64,000 nt of DNA from Rhodospirillales bacterium. GTDB lineage: Bacteria > Pseudomonadota > Alphaproteobacteria > Micavibrionales > Micavibrionaceae. The translations under genes and the position numbers were made by a program. The stretch covers positions 620,001-684,000 of the forward strand of contig JACKIU010000002.1 in NCBI GenBank assembly GCA_020638295.1, read 5' to 3'. Positions 57,538 through 64,000 of this stretch are shown here, one piece after another. Under the pieces are notes generated by a model. It was given only the letters and a program-made list of their open reading frames with translations. It had not been told where the DNA came from and ran no database searches. Every line of letters starts with the position of its first letter. The stretch's first letter is position 1.

Positions 57538-57855
57538 ATGTTTTATTTGCACAGACTGAACGAAGTAAAAGAGGCTCATGAATACGGTCTTACAGGGCGG
57601 TTTGCAATTGTTGGCCCTGCTCACGGCCAAGGGGAAAAGAAGGCTCTTTTGGAACTGGAAAAATCGTTAACGCCTCCCTCTTTTAGTCGCGCAGTGGTAG
57701 ACCCGGGACAAAATCCCTTGGTTTTTAACTCTGCAGCCCAAGAGTTTCTTCTGGATGAAGATTCTTTACGAAGAAGAATAGAAAACAACCCTACACAATC
57801 TCCTGTATCGGCAGCGGCGCTTAAGTCGCTGGAAAGCTGTTACGATCATCGGTAA
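57538..57855 (+). CDS. Moron-like gene in the prophage, unknown
   Basis: 105 residues: MFYLHRLNEVKEAHEYGLTGRFAIVGPAHGQGEKKALLELEKSLTPPSFSRAVVDPGQNPLVFNSAAQEFLLDEDSLRRRIENNPTQ... It lies on the plus strand between terminase and gpW genes, all of which read the other way, and has its own promoter. AAAGG 8 bases upstream sets this start; a longer frame to the left is ignored. Such single genes are commonly cargo expressed from the lysogen. No family is recognised. Confidence 0.65.
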   Translation: MFYLHRLNEVKEAHEYGLTGRFAIVGPAHGQGEKKALLELEKSLTPPSFSRAVVDPGQNPLVFNSAAQEFLLDEDSLRRRIENNPTQSPVSAAALKSLESCYDHR

Positions 57856-58203
57856 TTACTGGTGTCTGGTTCGAATGCGGCGCGGTCTGCGCTTTTTGAC
57901 TTCACCGGCCTGCGGGATTTCTTTCGGCTCTTCCGCCTCGGCTTTGGGTTTTGGTACGTGTCTCAGCTGGCTTTCCAAAGCCAATAAGTCGCCCTGAATG
58001 CTATCCTCCGGGATCTCCCGCATAGCCGCCAGCGCCTTCCACTTGTCAACCGAAAAGCGGCTTATGCCCAGACGCTCCGCGCAAGCCATGTTATAAACCC
58101 GGCAATCCAGAAAATGGTTTTCGCCGGACACCATCCATTCTGTGATCTCGCGCCCGCCGCGCTGGTGCGTGACAAGGCTTTCTGCGGTCAGCTGCTTGAA
58201 ATA
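57856..58203 (-). pseudogene. Terminase large subunit, C-terminal fragment
   Basis: The frame is open from the IS630 edge at 58203 for 115 residues. YFKQLTAESLVTHQRGGREITEWMVSGENHFLDCRVYNMACAERLG is the end of the GpA-type terminase (the LDCRVYN stretch is conserved near the C-terminus of the nuclease domain), followed by a basic tail. About 500 residues with the ATPase are missing. On the other side of the IS630 there is an integrase on the opposite strand, not the missing terminase, so the DNA was rearranged here. Confidence 0.88.
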
Positions 58204-58215
58204 TAGTCATTTAAA

Positions 58216-58743
58216 TTAACATTTACACGTAACAAGAGCATCAAGGGTTGTTTTTTGCTCGGCATTTTTCCAGTTTGTTTTGATGGCTCCGAATGTATTT
58301 TCGATGGGGTTGAGGTCGGGAGAATATTTGGGGAGGCATAAGAGTTTGTGCCCTTTTTCTTCGAGCATGGCTTTGATTTTTGCTTTGGGGTGAAAGGGCG
58401 CGTTGTCCATGACGATGACACTGGGCTTTGTCAGGGTTCTCAACAAATGCTCCCTGATCCACCACAAGACGGTTGTGCCTTCGCACGAACCTTCGAACAA
58501 GATCGGCGCAAGCCATTGTTTGCTTTTTCGCCGTTGCGCCATGATGAGATTCGTGCGCGTATTCTTCCCGCCCCGCACATCGCCGTAAATTTTTATCCCG
58601 CGCTCTGCCCAGCCTGCATCGCGCCGAACATCCTCCTCAAACCCGCTCTCATCAAAGTAAATAATGTTGTCGGAGCCATACGCGCAGAGCAGTTTGCGCA
58701 GGCGGCACAGATATGCCGCTCTTTTCATATTGTTTCGTTCCAA
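58216..58743 (-). CDS. IS630 transposase, DDE part (orfB)
   Basis: 175 residues if counted from a TTG, but probably made as the frameshifted extension of orfA. Catalytic Asp in IIYFDESGFEED, second Asp in VIVMDNAPFHP and Glu in YSPDLNPIENTFGAIK make the DDE triad. The A8 run ending in AAC (complement of T8 at 58756-58763) in the orfA frame is in the register A-AAA-AAC. A -1 slip leads to an open frame K-K-Q-R-R-Y-L-E-R-N into this part. Confidence 0.9.
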   Translation of the reverse strand: MERNNMKRAAYLCRLRKLLCAYGSDNIIYFDESGFEEDVRRDAGWAERGIKIYGDVRGGKNTRTNLIMAQRRKSKQWLAPILFEGSCEGTTVLWWIREHLLRTLTKPSVIVMDNAPFHPKAKIKAMLEEKGHKLLCLPKYSPDLNPIENTFGAIKTNWKNAEQKTTLDALVTCKC

Positions 58744-59069
58744 ATATCGTCGTTGTTTTTTTTAACGATTTTCATCGTCTTAAGCGCTATCGACAGGCCG
58801 GGAACGCTGATGCCAAAAATCTCAGCGCGTTCGCGTAATAGCATATCCGGATGTTGCCGCACATGACGGCGAAGCTCTTCCTTGTCCAATTTGCGACGCC
58901 GCAAACCATGTTTCTTAGGAGAAAGGTCACCGCGCAACAACCAGTTATAAACACTCTTGCGCGATACGTTATAACGGCGCGCCGCTTCCGCTTTGCTGCC
59001 GCCCGAGAGAACAAAATCCACGACCCGCTCTCGTATATCAATCGAACATGTCATACCAAAATATAACAT
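58725..59069 (-). CDS. IS630 transposase, helix-turn-helix part (orfA)
   Basis: 114 residues. CSIDIRERVVDFVLSGGSKAEAARRYNVSRKSVYNWLLRG is the paired-like DNA-binding half that recognises the ends. It continues to a TGA after WNETI, but ribosomes slipping at the A8 run reach orfB. 129 bases of this gene recur at 43010-43138. Confidence 0.9.
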   Translation of the reverse strand: MLYFGMTCSIDIRERVVDFVLSGGSKAEAARRYNVSRKSVYNWLLRGDLSPKKHGLRRRKLDKEELRRHVRQHPDMLLRERAEIFGISVPGLSIALKTMKIVKKNNDDIWNETI

Positions 59070-59087
59070 GTGTAAATATTATTTTAA

Positions 59088-59846
59088 ATTACTATAATTC
59101 CAAGCCCGCCGGAGTTTGATTTACTCAAAGTGCCAAAGCGCACTCCAACGCCGGTGCCCTATAATGTCACGAAAAAATATCTGGAGGGCTTTGATGAAAA
59201 ACTCCACGCCCATACGCGGCTGGCTTATATTCTCTGCGTCCAGACCGGAATGCGGGCGCGGGAATGCGCGCAGATCAGGGATCGTCAATATTATGAAGAG
59301 GAGCAAGTTCTGGCTTTAAGTCCGGATCAGACCAAAACCGCGACCGGGCGGTTTGTGCATGTGAATGACGTGGCGCACAAGGCGCTCATGGAATGCCGCC
59401 GCCTGGGCGATTATTTGTGGGAGGTGTTGGAGCAATACCCGCATATTTTTGAGGAATACCGCCAGAAATACAATATTCATACCCGCGGCGATATTCACTT
59501 TATTCTCTTTCGCCGTAACGGGACAGGCGTTCCCCGCCCGGTCAAGCATGTGGCGACAACGGCATGGAAGCGCGTTAAAAAGGAAGTCGGCATTGATTAC
59601 CGCTGGCACGATACGCGCGCCGCTTTTTGCACGGACACGCTGGGCAGTAACGGCGACCTCAACGCGGTGCGGCAACTCGCGGGCCACCAAGATATACAGA
59701 CCACGCAGAAATATCTCCACGCCTCCGACCCGCATTTGCGAAAAGCCGTTAAAAGCCTTGCCGCCGCCCGGCCTTTGGCTGTGCCCAAAATGAAGCCGGA
59801 GAAGATTTCATCCAAGCTTGCCAAAACCCTTGAGAAAGCGGCTTAA
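59088..59846 (+). pseudogene. Tyrosine integrase, N-terminally truncated
   Basis: The frame is open from the IS630 edge (first sense codon after a TAA at 59085) and gives about 250 residues of mainly catalytic domain. Arg lies in TGMRARECAQIRD, HDTRAAF supplies HxxR, AGHQDIQTTQKYL the second His and the Tyr. The basic tail (KISSKLAKTLEKAA) is normal. The N-terminal arm and most of the core-binding domain are missing. A GTG at 59130 could start translation, but the truncated enzyme should not bind att DNA properly. It probably was the prophage integrase. Confidence 0.85.
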
Positions 59847-59906
59847 TTAAATTTTTGGCCGTTTTCTTTATTAGTGGTGCTCGTTAATTAAATGCTCTTA
59901 ATTAAG
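59843..59906. repeat. Three TTAATTAA palindromes
   Basis: TTAATTAA at 59843-59850, 59885-59892 and 59899-59906, between the integrase stop and the abiE promoter. They may be operators or part of an attachment region, but nothing else supports a role. Confidence 0.35.
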
Positions 59907-59933
59907 GGGTGCGCCTCCCCAAGAGCGAAAGTT

Positions 59934-59989
59934 TGACAAATCCATGAAAATGTCGTATCTTTGTATGTATAGGATGTCGTATTTTTGAA
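59934..59989 (+). promoter_or_regulatory. abiE promoter with repeated operator
   Basis: TTGACA at 59934-59939, 17-base spacer, TATCTT at 59957-59962. ATGTCGTATCTTTG (59951-59964) and ATGTCGTATTTTTG (59975-59988) are direct repeats 24 bases apart that overlap and follow the -10. AbiEi-type antitoxins bind repeats in their own promoter, so these are the expected operator. Confidence 0.65.
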
Positions 59990-60010
59990 CACCTAACTAA
60001 TTGGTATAAA

Positions 60011-60424
60011 ATGGCTAAATATGGAACATTATTGTACAAGATTTCCGCACGTATATCGAGGAAGAAAGAAGCCGTTTTCGTGCGGGAGGATTTTGCAGAC
60101 ATTGGCGGATATGACCAGATTGGCCGTATCCTACGCCAGCTTGCGGCTTCCGGTAAGCTTATCAAGATAGGCTATGGCCTGTATGCAAAGGCGAAGCCTT
60201 CCCCGTTGACAGGTGAAATCACTCCCACCCTCCCTTTACCGAGTCTGGCAAAAGAAGCCCTGGAGCGTTTGGGCGTTGAAACGGGTGTATCAGAATTGGA
60301 AAGGCTTTATAATGCCGGGAGAACGACTCAGGTTCCCACTGGCCGCAGGATCGCCGTCAAAGGGCGTGTGAGCCGGAAAATCGGATATGATGGAACCTAT
60401 GTAAGTTATGAACGCTCTGCCTGA
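60011..60424 (+). CDS. abiEi: AbiEi-like antitoxin
   Basis: 137 residues. The N-terminal winged helix (RKKEAVFVREDFADIGGYDQIGRILRQLAASGKLIKIGYGLYAK) and the following GRTTQVPTGRRIAVKGRVSRKIGYDGTYVSYE fit the AbiEi antitoxin group (DUF6088-like). It represses the operon and counteracts the nucleotidyltransferase toxin without direct binding (type IV behaviour in known members). Overlaps the toxin start by 17 bases. Confidence 0.85.
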   Translation: MAKYGTLLYKISARISRKKEAVFVREDFADIGGYDQIGRILRQLAASGKLIKIGYGLYAKAKPSPLTGEITPTLPLPSLAKEALERLGVETGVSELERLYNAGRTTQVPTGRRIAVKGRVSRKIGYDGTYVSYERSA

Positions 60425-61361
60425 TAAAGACCTGTTTATAGAAGTCGCCAAAATCAAGCGTATGGAAGAATCTTTCGTTGAGAAAGATTGGCTGGTCACA
60501 CAGGTTATTCATACAATCCAGAGCATCAACCGGGAAGGCTTTGAAGTCGTCTTTTCAGGTGGGACAGCCCTTTCAAAAGCCCATAATATTCTGTTCCGGT
60601 TTTCGGAAGATGTGGATTTCCGGGTGCTGGTAAAACCGGAGTTTAGAAATCGCAAAAATCTTTCCAGCTTCAAACACGCCGTTGTTGATGCGCTTCGCGC
60701 CGATGGTTTTGCTGTTGAAGACCGTCATGTGAGAGCCAGAGATCAAAACCGTTTCTTTGCCATTGATCTGGAGTATGAAACGGCTTTCCCAAAAGCAGAT
60801 GCGCTGCGTCCTCATAATGCTACAGATGAGCGCCCCCCTCATATCCAGATTGAAATGACAGCGCGGGATATTCAGCTTCCCCAAATTGCGCTGCCGGTCT
60901 CGTCCTTTCTGAACGAACTGGCAAAGAAGCCGCCGGAAGTCCCTCTCATAGGGTGCATCGACCCGGTCGAAAGCGCGGCGGACAAACTCAGCGCCCTTGC
61001 GTGGCGCATTCCCGACAGGGTGCGCGGCGATCAATATGATGATCCTTCCGTTATCCGGCATATTCACGATTTAGCCGTACTTAAAGACCGGGCCTTGGCC
61101 CATATCGGATTTGCGGAACTGGTTGCAAAATCCATGCAGGAAGACAATAACCGCGCCAAAAACGATCCTTCTTTGGAAAGCATGGCCGTCCCTGAAAAGC
61201 TGGCCAGGATGCTGGCTATTTTGACAGAGGATACGAAATACGCGGAAGAATACAGGCGTTTTGTTGAGGATGTTTCTTACGCAAAATCGGGGGAAACTCC
61301 TGATTTTGCAACCGCCCTTCAGGCCGTCCGGCTCCTTATAGACAGCGTTCTGCAATCGTAA
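60408..61361 (+). CDS. abiEii: AbiEii-like nucleotidyltransferase toxin
   Basis: 317 residues. The nucleotidyltransferase motif VFSGGTALSKAHNILFRFSEDVDFRV (GG-T-S...DxD) lies near residues 47-72, followed by PLIGCIDPVESAADKLSALAWRI, where the Lys and Asp are conserved in the family. Such toxins block growth, some by adding nucleotides to tRNA, and give abortive phage protection. All main motif residues are present. It forms a two-gene unit with abiEi. Confidence 0.92.
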   Translation: MNALPDKDLFIEVAKIKRMEESFVEKDWLVTQVIHTIQSINREGFEVVFSGGTALSKAHNILFRFSEDVDFRVLVKPEFRNRKNLSSFKHAVVDALRADGFAVEDRHVRARDQNRFFAIDLEYETAFPKADALRPHNATDERPPHIQIEMTARDIQLPQIALPVSSFLNELAKKPPEVPLIGCIDPVESAADKLSALAWRIPDRVRGDQYDDPSVIRHIHDLAVLKDRALAHIGFAELVAKSMQEDNNRAKNDPSLESMAVPEKLARMLAILTEDTKYAEEYRRFVEDVSYAKSGETPDFATALQAVRLLIDSVLQS

Positions 61362-61493
61362 TCTAAACCCGCCGTAAGACAGTTTTGACCGAGTGTCTAA
61401 CAAAAGTATCTAACGGGCGATGAGAGGGGAAAAACGGAGGGATGCAAGCTATTGAATTTAAACAAAACAGAGCTTCATATTTTCCCCACGCAC

Positions 61494-61540
61494 ATAATGC
61501 TCATAACCTAAAGGTCAGAGGTTCAAATCCTGCCAAACCT
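61494..61540 (+). repeat. 3' fragment of a tRNA-Met-like gene
   Basis: TGCTCATAACCTAAAGGTC, then AGAGGTTCAAATCC: the anticodon CAT region, variable loop and T-arm of a Met tRNA, with no 5' half and no clean acceptor end. It is best read as an old attachment-site remnant. Confidence 0.6.
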
Positions 61541-61661
61541 TTGTACCGCTGGTTCGCACAAGTAATTGTAGCCCATCACCATCATATAAACGATAAGCCT
61601 TGTCTGCGGGCTTAGCATTCTCAACTTCTTTATCTGTAAGCCTTACAACTCTTCTGGCCAT
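61515..61661 (-). pseudogene. N-terminal stub of a P4-type integrase
   Basis: 48 codons: MARRVVRLTDKEVENAKPADKAYRLYDGDGLQLLVRTSGTKVW is the N-terminal (DUF4102) domain of P4-like tyrosine integrases, with AGGTGCTGG before the ATG. After KVW the frame enters the tRNA fragment and stops. The rest of the integrase is not in the window. P4-type integrases use tRNA genes, so this is the end of a lost island. Confidence 0.8.
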
Positions 61662-62122
61662 ATCCAGCACCTCCATAACAGTACAAAATCAAAATCCAAC
61701 TGAATATACTGCGTACTGTACTGTTAAAAACTTTGGAAGAGGCGTGTCCTTAACGAACTTTCAGAGACTCTAAATCCTGTTTATAACTTTAAAAACAAAG
61801 ACTTAAAGACGCTAATGGATTTCTATGGAAGTTGAATTGGTTGTGTGCTCGCACTATGAGCTAAACTAGTTCTATTTAACGATTACCCTAATCCATCCTC
61901 AATATTACAATAACCATTTGATATTAGGCGATAAATTCAAAATGCGCGCCATGGCCTTCCAATCAAAAACCTGAAGGTCGTATAAAGAGCCAAAATGCCT
62001 GTAATGCATGTGGAACCTGTACACATAGATGACAGGTTCACAGGTGTTTTTCTGCTCCAGAAGACGGAAAATAAATGCGTTATTCGCTTGATAATATCAG
62101 CGAATGAAGCGTTACTGATCTC
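61662..62122. other. Non-coding region with hairpins
   Basis: No gene is convincing here. GAACCTGT (62013-62020) pairs with ACAGGTTC (62032-62039), and ATTCGCT (62082-62088) pairs with AGCGAAT (62099-62105). The rest is A/T-rich. A minus-strand frame covering 61937-62269 is mostly the shadow of the next gene. Confidence 0.45.
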
Positions 62123-62884
62123 ATGAACATCATCACTTACAGCGATATCCATCTTGAATTTGGCCATAATTGGCGGCCACCGAAAAACATTGACGGTGAT
62201 GTTATGCTGCTGGCTGGCGATATGGTCACGTTCAATCAATACAAACCCCTCAAGTATTTTCTGACGCACTGGGAAAAGCCGGTCATTTACATTTCAGGTA
62301 ATCACGAATATTACGACACCCGGATCGGTGCAGCAGAAAAAGTTGCGGTGGAATGGATCGCCAGAAAACTGCCGCATGTGCATTACCTTAAGGACAGCGC
62401 GATTGAGATTGATGGTGTTCATTTCTTTGGCGGCACCATGTGGACGGATTTTGATGGCGCAAATTATAGTGCCATGGCCTGTGCCCAAAGAGCCATGAAT
62501 GATTACAGGGTTATAAAAACAGACAAAAGAAGCCACCTTCAGCCCGAGGACACAGTCGAGTTTCATAAAACCTATGTACAGAACCTGTTGGCATGGTTTG
62601 AAAAAGATTTAAGCGGTCCGCGCGTTGTTCTATCCCATCACGCGCCAATTCCTAGCCCCTCTGGCAAAAATCGTTATGACGATCCGCTTTTGGATGCCGC
62701 CTACACATCGCGGGACATGATTAAAATAATAGACCAGCACCAACCAGACCTTTGGGTTTACGGCCATACGCATCAACCGAATGATCAAACCTTCGGTAAA
62801 ACCCGGATTATCTCAAACCCGCGTGGCTATCCAAAATATGAATGCGAAGGGTTTGATCCTTACGGCAAGCCTGTAACCCTGTAA
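62123..62884 (+). CDS. Calcineurin-like metallophosphoesterase
   Basis: 253 residues. Metal-binding motifs in order: YSDIHLE (D-x-H near residue 7-9), LLAGDM (GD), SGNHEYYD (GNHE), LSHHAP (H) and VYGHTHQPND (GHxH near 210). This is a complete active site for two metals. The protein is short and soluble with no extra domain. Targets are unknown; on accessory islands such enzymes can act as phosphodiesterases or nucleases. Stands alone, convergent with the restriction gene. Confidence 0.92.
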   Translation: MNIITYSDIHLEFGHNWRPPKNIDGDVMLLAGDMVTFNQYKPLKYFLTHWEKPVIYISGNHEYYDTRIGAAEKVAVEWIARKLPHVHYLKDSAIEIDGVHFFGGTMWTDFDGANYSAMACAQRAMNDYRVIKTDKRSHLQPEDTVEFHKTYVQNLLAWFEKDLSGPRVVLSHHAPIPSPSGKNRYDDPLLDAAYTSRDMIKIIDQHQPDLWVYGHTHQPNDQTFGKTRIISNPRGYPKYECEGFDPYGKPVTL

Positions 62885-62932
62885 AATATGTACACATTCT
62901 TCACAGGCTCTACAGGTTTTTAGAGCGTCTTT

Positions 62933-64000
62933 TTAGGCAGCAATCTCCGTAATCTTCCAAATATCTTGGGCTAGAGAAATTAAGATCGATTGTCGATTTT
63001 CAATATCTTCTGCATCCCATTTATCAAACGAAGACAATTTTTCGTTGATGCGAGAAATCGACGTATTCTGCCCAACAGCCGCAAGAGACGAAAGGCTTCT
63101 TGTCAGATAATTTGCGCTCTTGCCATATTCTGGAACTTTGTTTGAGTAAAAATCGTTGCTCGCAACAATATTTATAGGCTTTTCAAGTAAAGTCAGGTTT
63201 CCAAGACGGTTTTTATAATCGTCATATATCAATTCGGGATGCTTCTCTTGCCATGTTCCCCTCAAATCACTTTCTGGATTGTTTGGTAAAATATGCTCTA
63301 TTTCCAATTTAAAGTAAGGATCAAGACTGCCTCGCGATTTTTGGCCACTAAATGCCATATCAACATGTTGAGCCAAACTGGCCAGCAGGTAACGAGTACG
63401 ATATTGCTGCATGGAATGAAGCGTTAATCTCTTGAGCGCATCTTTTAGCTCTGGGCTCTTTTTGATCATATTTTGTGCAAAGCGCTCATTTACAAATGCA
63501 TTGAGTTTTTCTCGTTGCTCTTCCTGATTTTCGACATAAGCAATATCTCTTACCTCATCCGCCCATAGAGAAAAGCTACGCTCTAAATCTTTTGTCGGTG
63601 TTTTGGTAAAAATGTAAAAGAACAAGAAACTTTCCAGCTGAGACACAAATTGATCAAATAATGTTTTGGGTAAATTGGCAGCGGCTAAAAGCAAGACGTA
63701 GTGCAAGCTGAAAGCACCACCCGTAAGCTTCTTAAGGGAATCCATTGCCAAACTAGGTTTGCCGTCATTACCAAGACCATTACTGAAATCGATATATCGG
63801 TTCACATTGCGTATGATTTGACGAACAAATTCAAAAGGATTTTCCTGATATCCGGTTAAAGCCGCATTTTCTTTTTTAGAAAACCAATCATAAATTTCAT
63901 CCTCACGGACAATGGCATCGTTTCGATCATTTTTTATGTCGTAATTTGCCATGAGAAAATAGCGCAGAAACCGAAGCGGCTTTTCCTTGTTTTTTTCCAG
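62933..64000 (-). CDS. GmrSD-type DUF262/DUF1524 restriction protein, C-terminal part (partial)
   Basis: The frame is open to the right edge, so the N-terminal part (the DUF262 nucleotide-binding domain) lies outside the window. The visible 355 residues end with the DUF1524 HNH-like nuclease: YFKLEIEHILPNNPESDLRGTW (the conserved EHILP), then NRLGNLTLLEKPINIVASN. Residues before this form a helical linker. Such proteins cut DNA with modified bases (type IV restriction). The ATG at 63952 is internal; the 16 codons before it (to KPLRFLRYFL) are continuous. Confidence 0.88.
   Translation of the reverse strand: MEKNKEKPLRFLRYFLMANYDIKNDRNDAIVREDEIYDWFSKKENAALTGYQENPFEFVRQIIRNVNRYIDFSNGLGNDGKPSLAMDSLKKLTGGAFSLHYVLLLAAANLPKTLFDQFVSQLESFLFFYIFTKTPTKDLERSFSLWADEVRDIAYVENQEEQREKLNAFVNERFAQNMIKKSPELKDALKRLTLHSMQQYRTRYLLASLAQHVDMAFSGQKSRGSLDPYFKLEIEHILPNNPESDLRGTWQEKHPELIYDDYKNRLGNLTLLEKPINIVASNDFYSNKVPEYGKSANYLTRSLSSLAAVGQNTSISRINEKLSSFDKWDAEDIENRQSILISLAQDIWKITEIAA

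Larger units (their letters stand above)
58204..59094 (-). mobile_element. IS630-family insertion sequence
   Basis: 891 bp. Inverted ends start TAGTCATTTAAATTAAC at 58204 and, on the other strand, TAGTAATTTAAAATAAT at 59094; both then read TTTACAC. TA flanks both sides (58202-58203 and 59095-59096), as expected for the TA target of this family. The transposase is split over two frames joined by -1 frameshifting. Confidence 0.92.
42940..59846. mobile_element. Defective lambda-type siphoviral prophage
   Basis: Leftward gene order terminase, gpW, portal, decoration, capsid, connectors, tail terminator, tube, G/GT, tape measure, tail-tip proteins: the lambda morphogenesis order. The left end is cut at the tail-tip gene with IS630 sequence, and the right end shows an IS630 between terminase and integrase remnants. 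Early genes and lysis genes are missing. The capsid gene is split by an IS and internally shortened, and the portal and protease region is deleted, so it cannot make particles by itself. Confidence 0.88.

Noticed and set aside
61937..62269. Minus-strand gene of 110 codons overlapping the phosphoesterase
   Set aside because: Half is antisense to a well-supported enzyme and the rest is in a hairpin-rich region; no start signal.

Overview
The window looks like a chromosome segment of an alphaproteobacterium of medium GC. The evidence is an Usg-family protein, an adrenodoxin-type ferredoxin, a COX15-type heme A synthase and a groESL operon whose promoter fits the alphaproteobacterial RpoH consensus exactly. 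The DnaA and S20 proteins do not narrow this further; a Micavibrio-like or other deep lineage is possible, but the sequence alone does not settle it.

Bases 1-14.4 kb are mostly core chromosome: ctaA, a membrane protein, ferredoxin, usg, groES-groEL, rpsT, dnaA and a QseBC/PmrAB-like two-component system divergent from a small exported acidic protein. Between them lie a gene wrecked by frameshifts (5279-7427), an XRE regulator, a likely small RNA with its own promoter and terminator (about 8324-8488), and a 198-bp miniature element made from an internally deleted IS481-type insertion sequence (14082-14279).

A complete tRNA-Glu gene (14411-14486) is the target of a 21.8-kb genomic island (14487-36246). 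The 44-bp 3' end of the tRNA is repeated exactly at 36203-36246, a tyrosine integrase reads inward from the right end, and a 23-bp arm-type repeat lies inside both ends. The cargo is modular. A zinc-starvation cassette comes first: Zur, two DUF3299 proteins, a MacB/LolCDE-type ABC transporter with a histidine-rich loop, a COG0523 GTPase and DUF1826, with two Zur-like operators. After it come paired repressors, a Dcm-type methylase, a BMT5-like methyltransferase/AlkB/DUF488 operon, an MBL-fold hydrolase plus membrane protein pair, HipBA, and a satellite-like replication block (Toprim primase, DUF3987, AlpA). No conjugation genes are visible.

Abutting the island is a second, roughly 6.7-kb element (about 36235-42921) with a large serine recombinase, a hairpin-rich presumed origin, a lipoprotein, an Ala/Gly-rich exported protein, a gene II/CRI-like rolling-circle initiator and a SpoVG-like protein. 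tRNA-Glu-derived fragments mark both of its ends.

Bases 42.9-59.8 kb are a dead lambda-type siphoviral prophage, transcribed leftward from terminase through portal, decoration protein, capsid, connectors, tail tube, frameshifting G/GT chaperone, tape measure and tail-tip genes. It has been damaged by an IS630 at the terminase/integrase junction, an IS200-type insertion plus an internal deletion in the capsid gene, a portal/decoration deletion, and an internal IS630 fragment fused to the tail-tip gene. Two moron-like cargo units with their own promoters sit in it: a HigBA-like toxin-antitoxin pair and an unknown gene on the opposite strand.

Beyond 59.9 kb are an AbiE toxin-antitoxin pair with repeated operator sequences, a P4-type integrase stub joined to a tRNA-Met-like fragment, a metallophosphoesterase, and the C-terminal part of a GmrSD-type (DUF262/DUF1524) restriction protein that runs off the right edge. 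From the tRNA-Glu gene onward almost everything is accessory DNA, mainly defence, stress and mobility functions.
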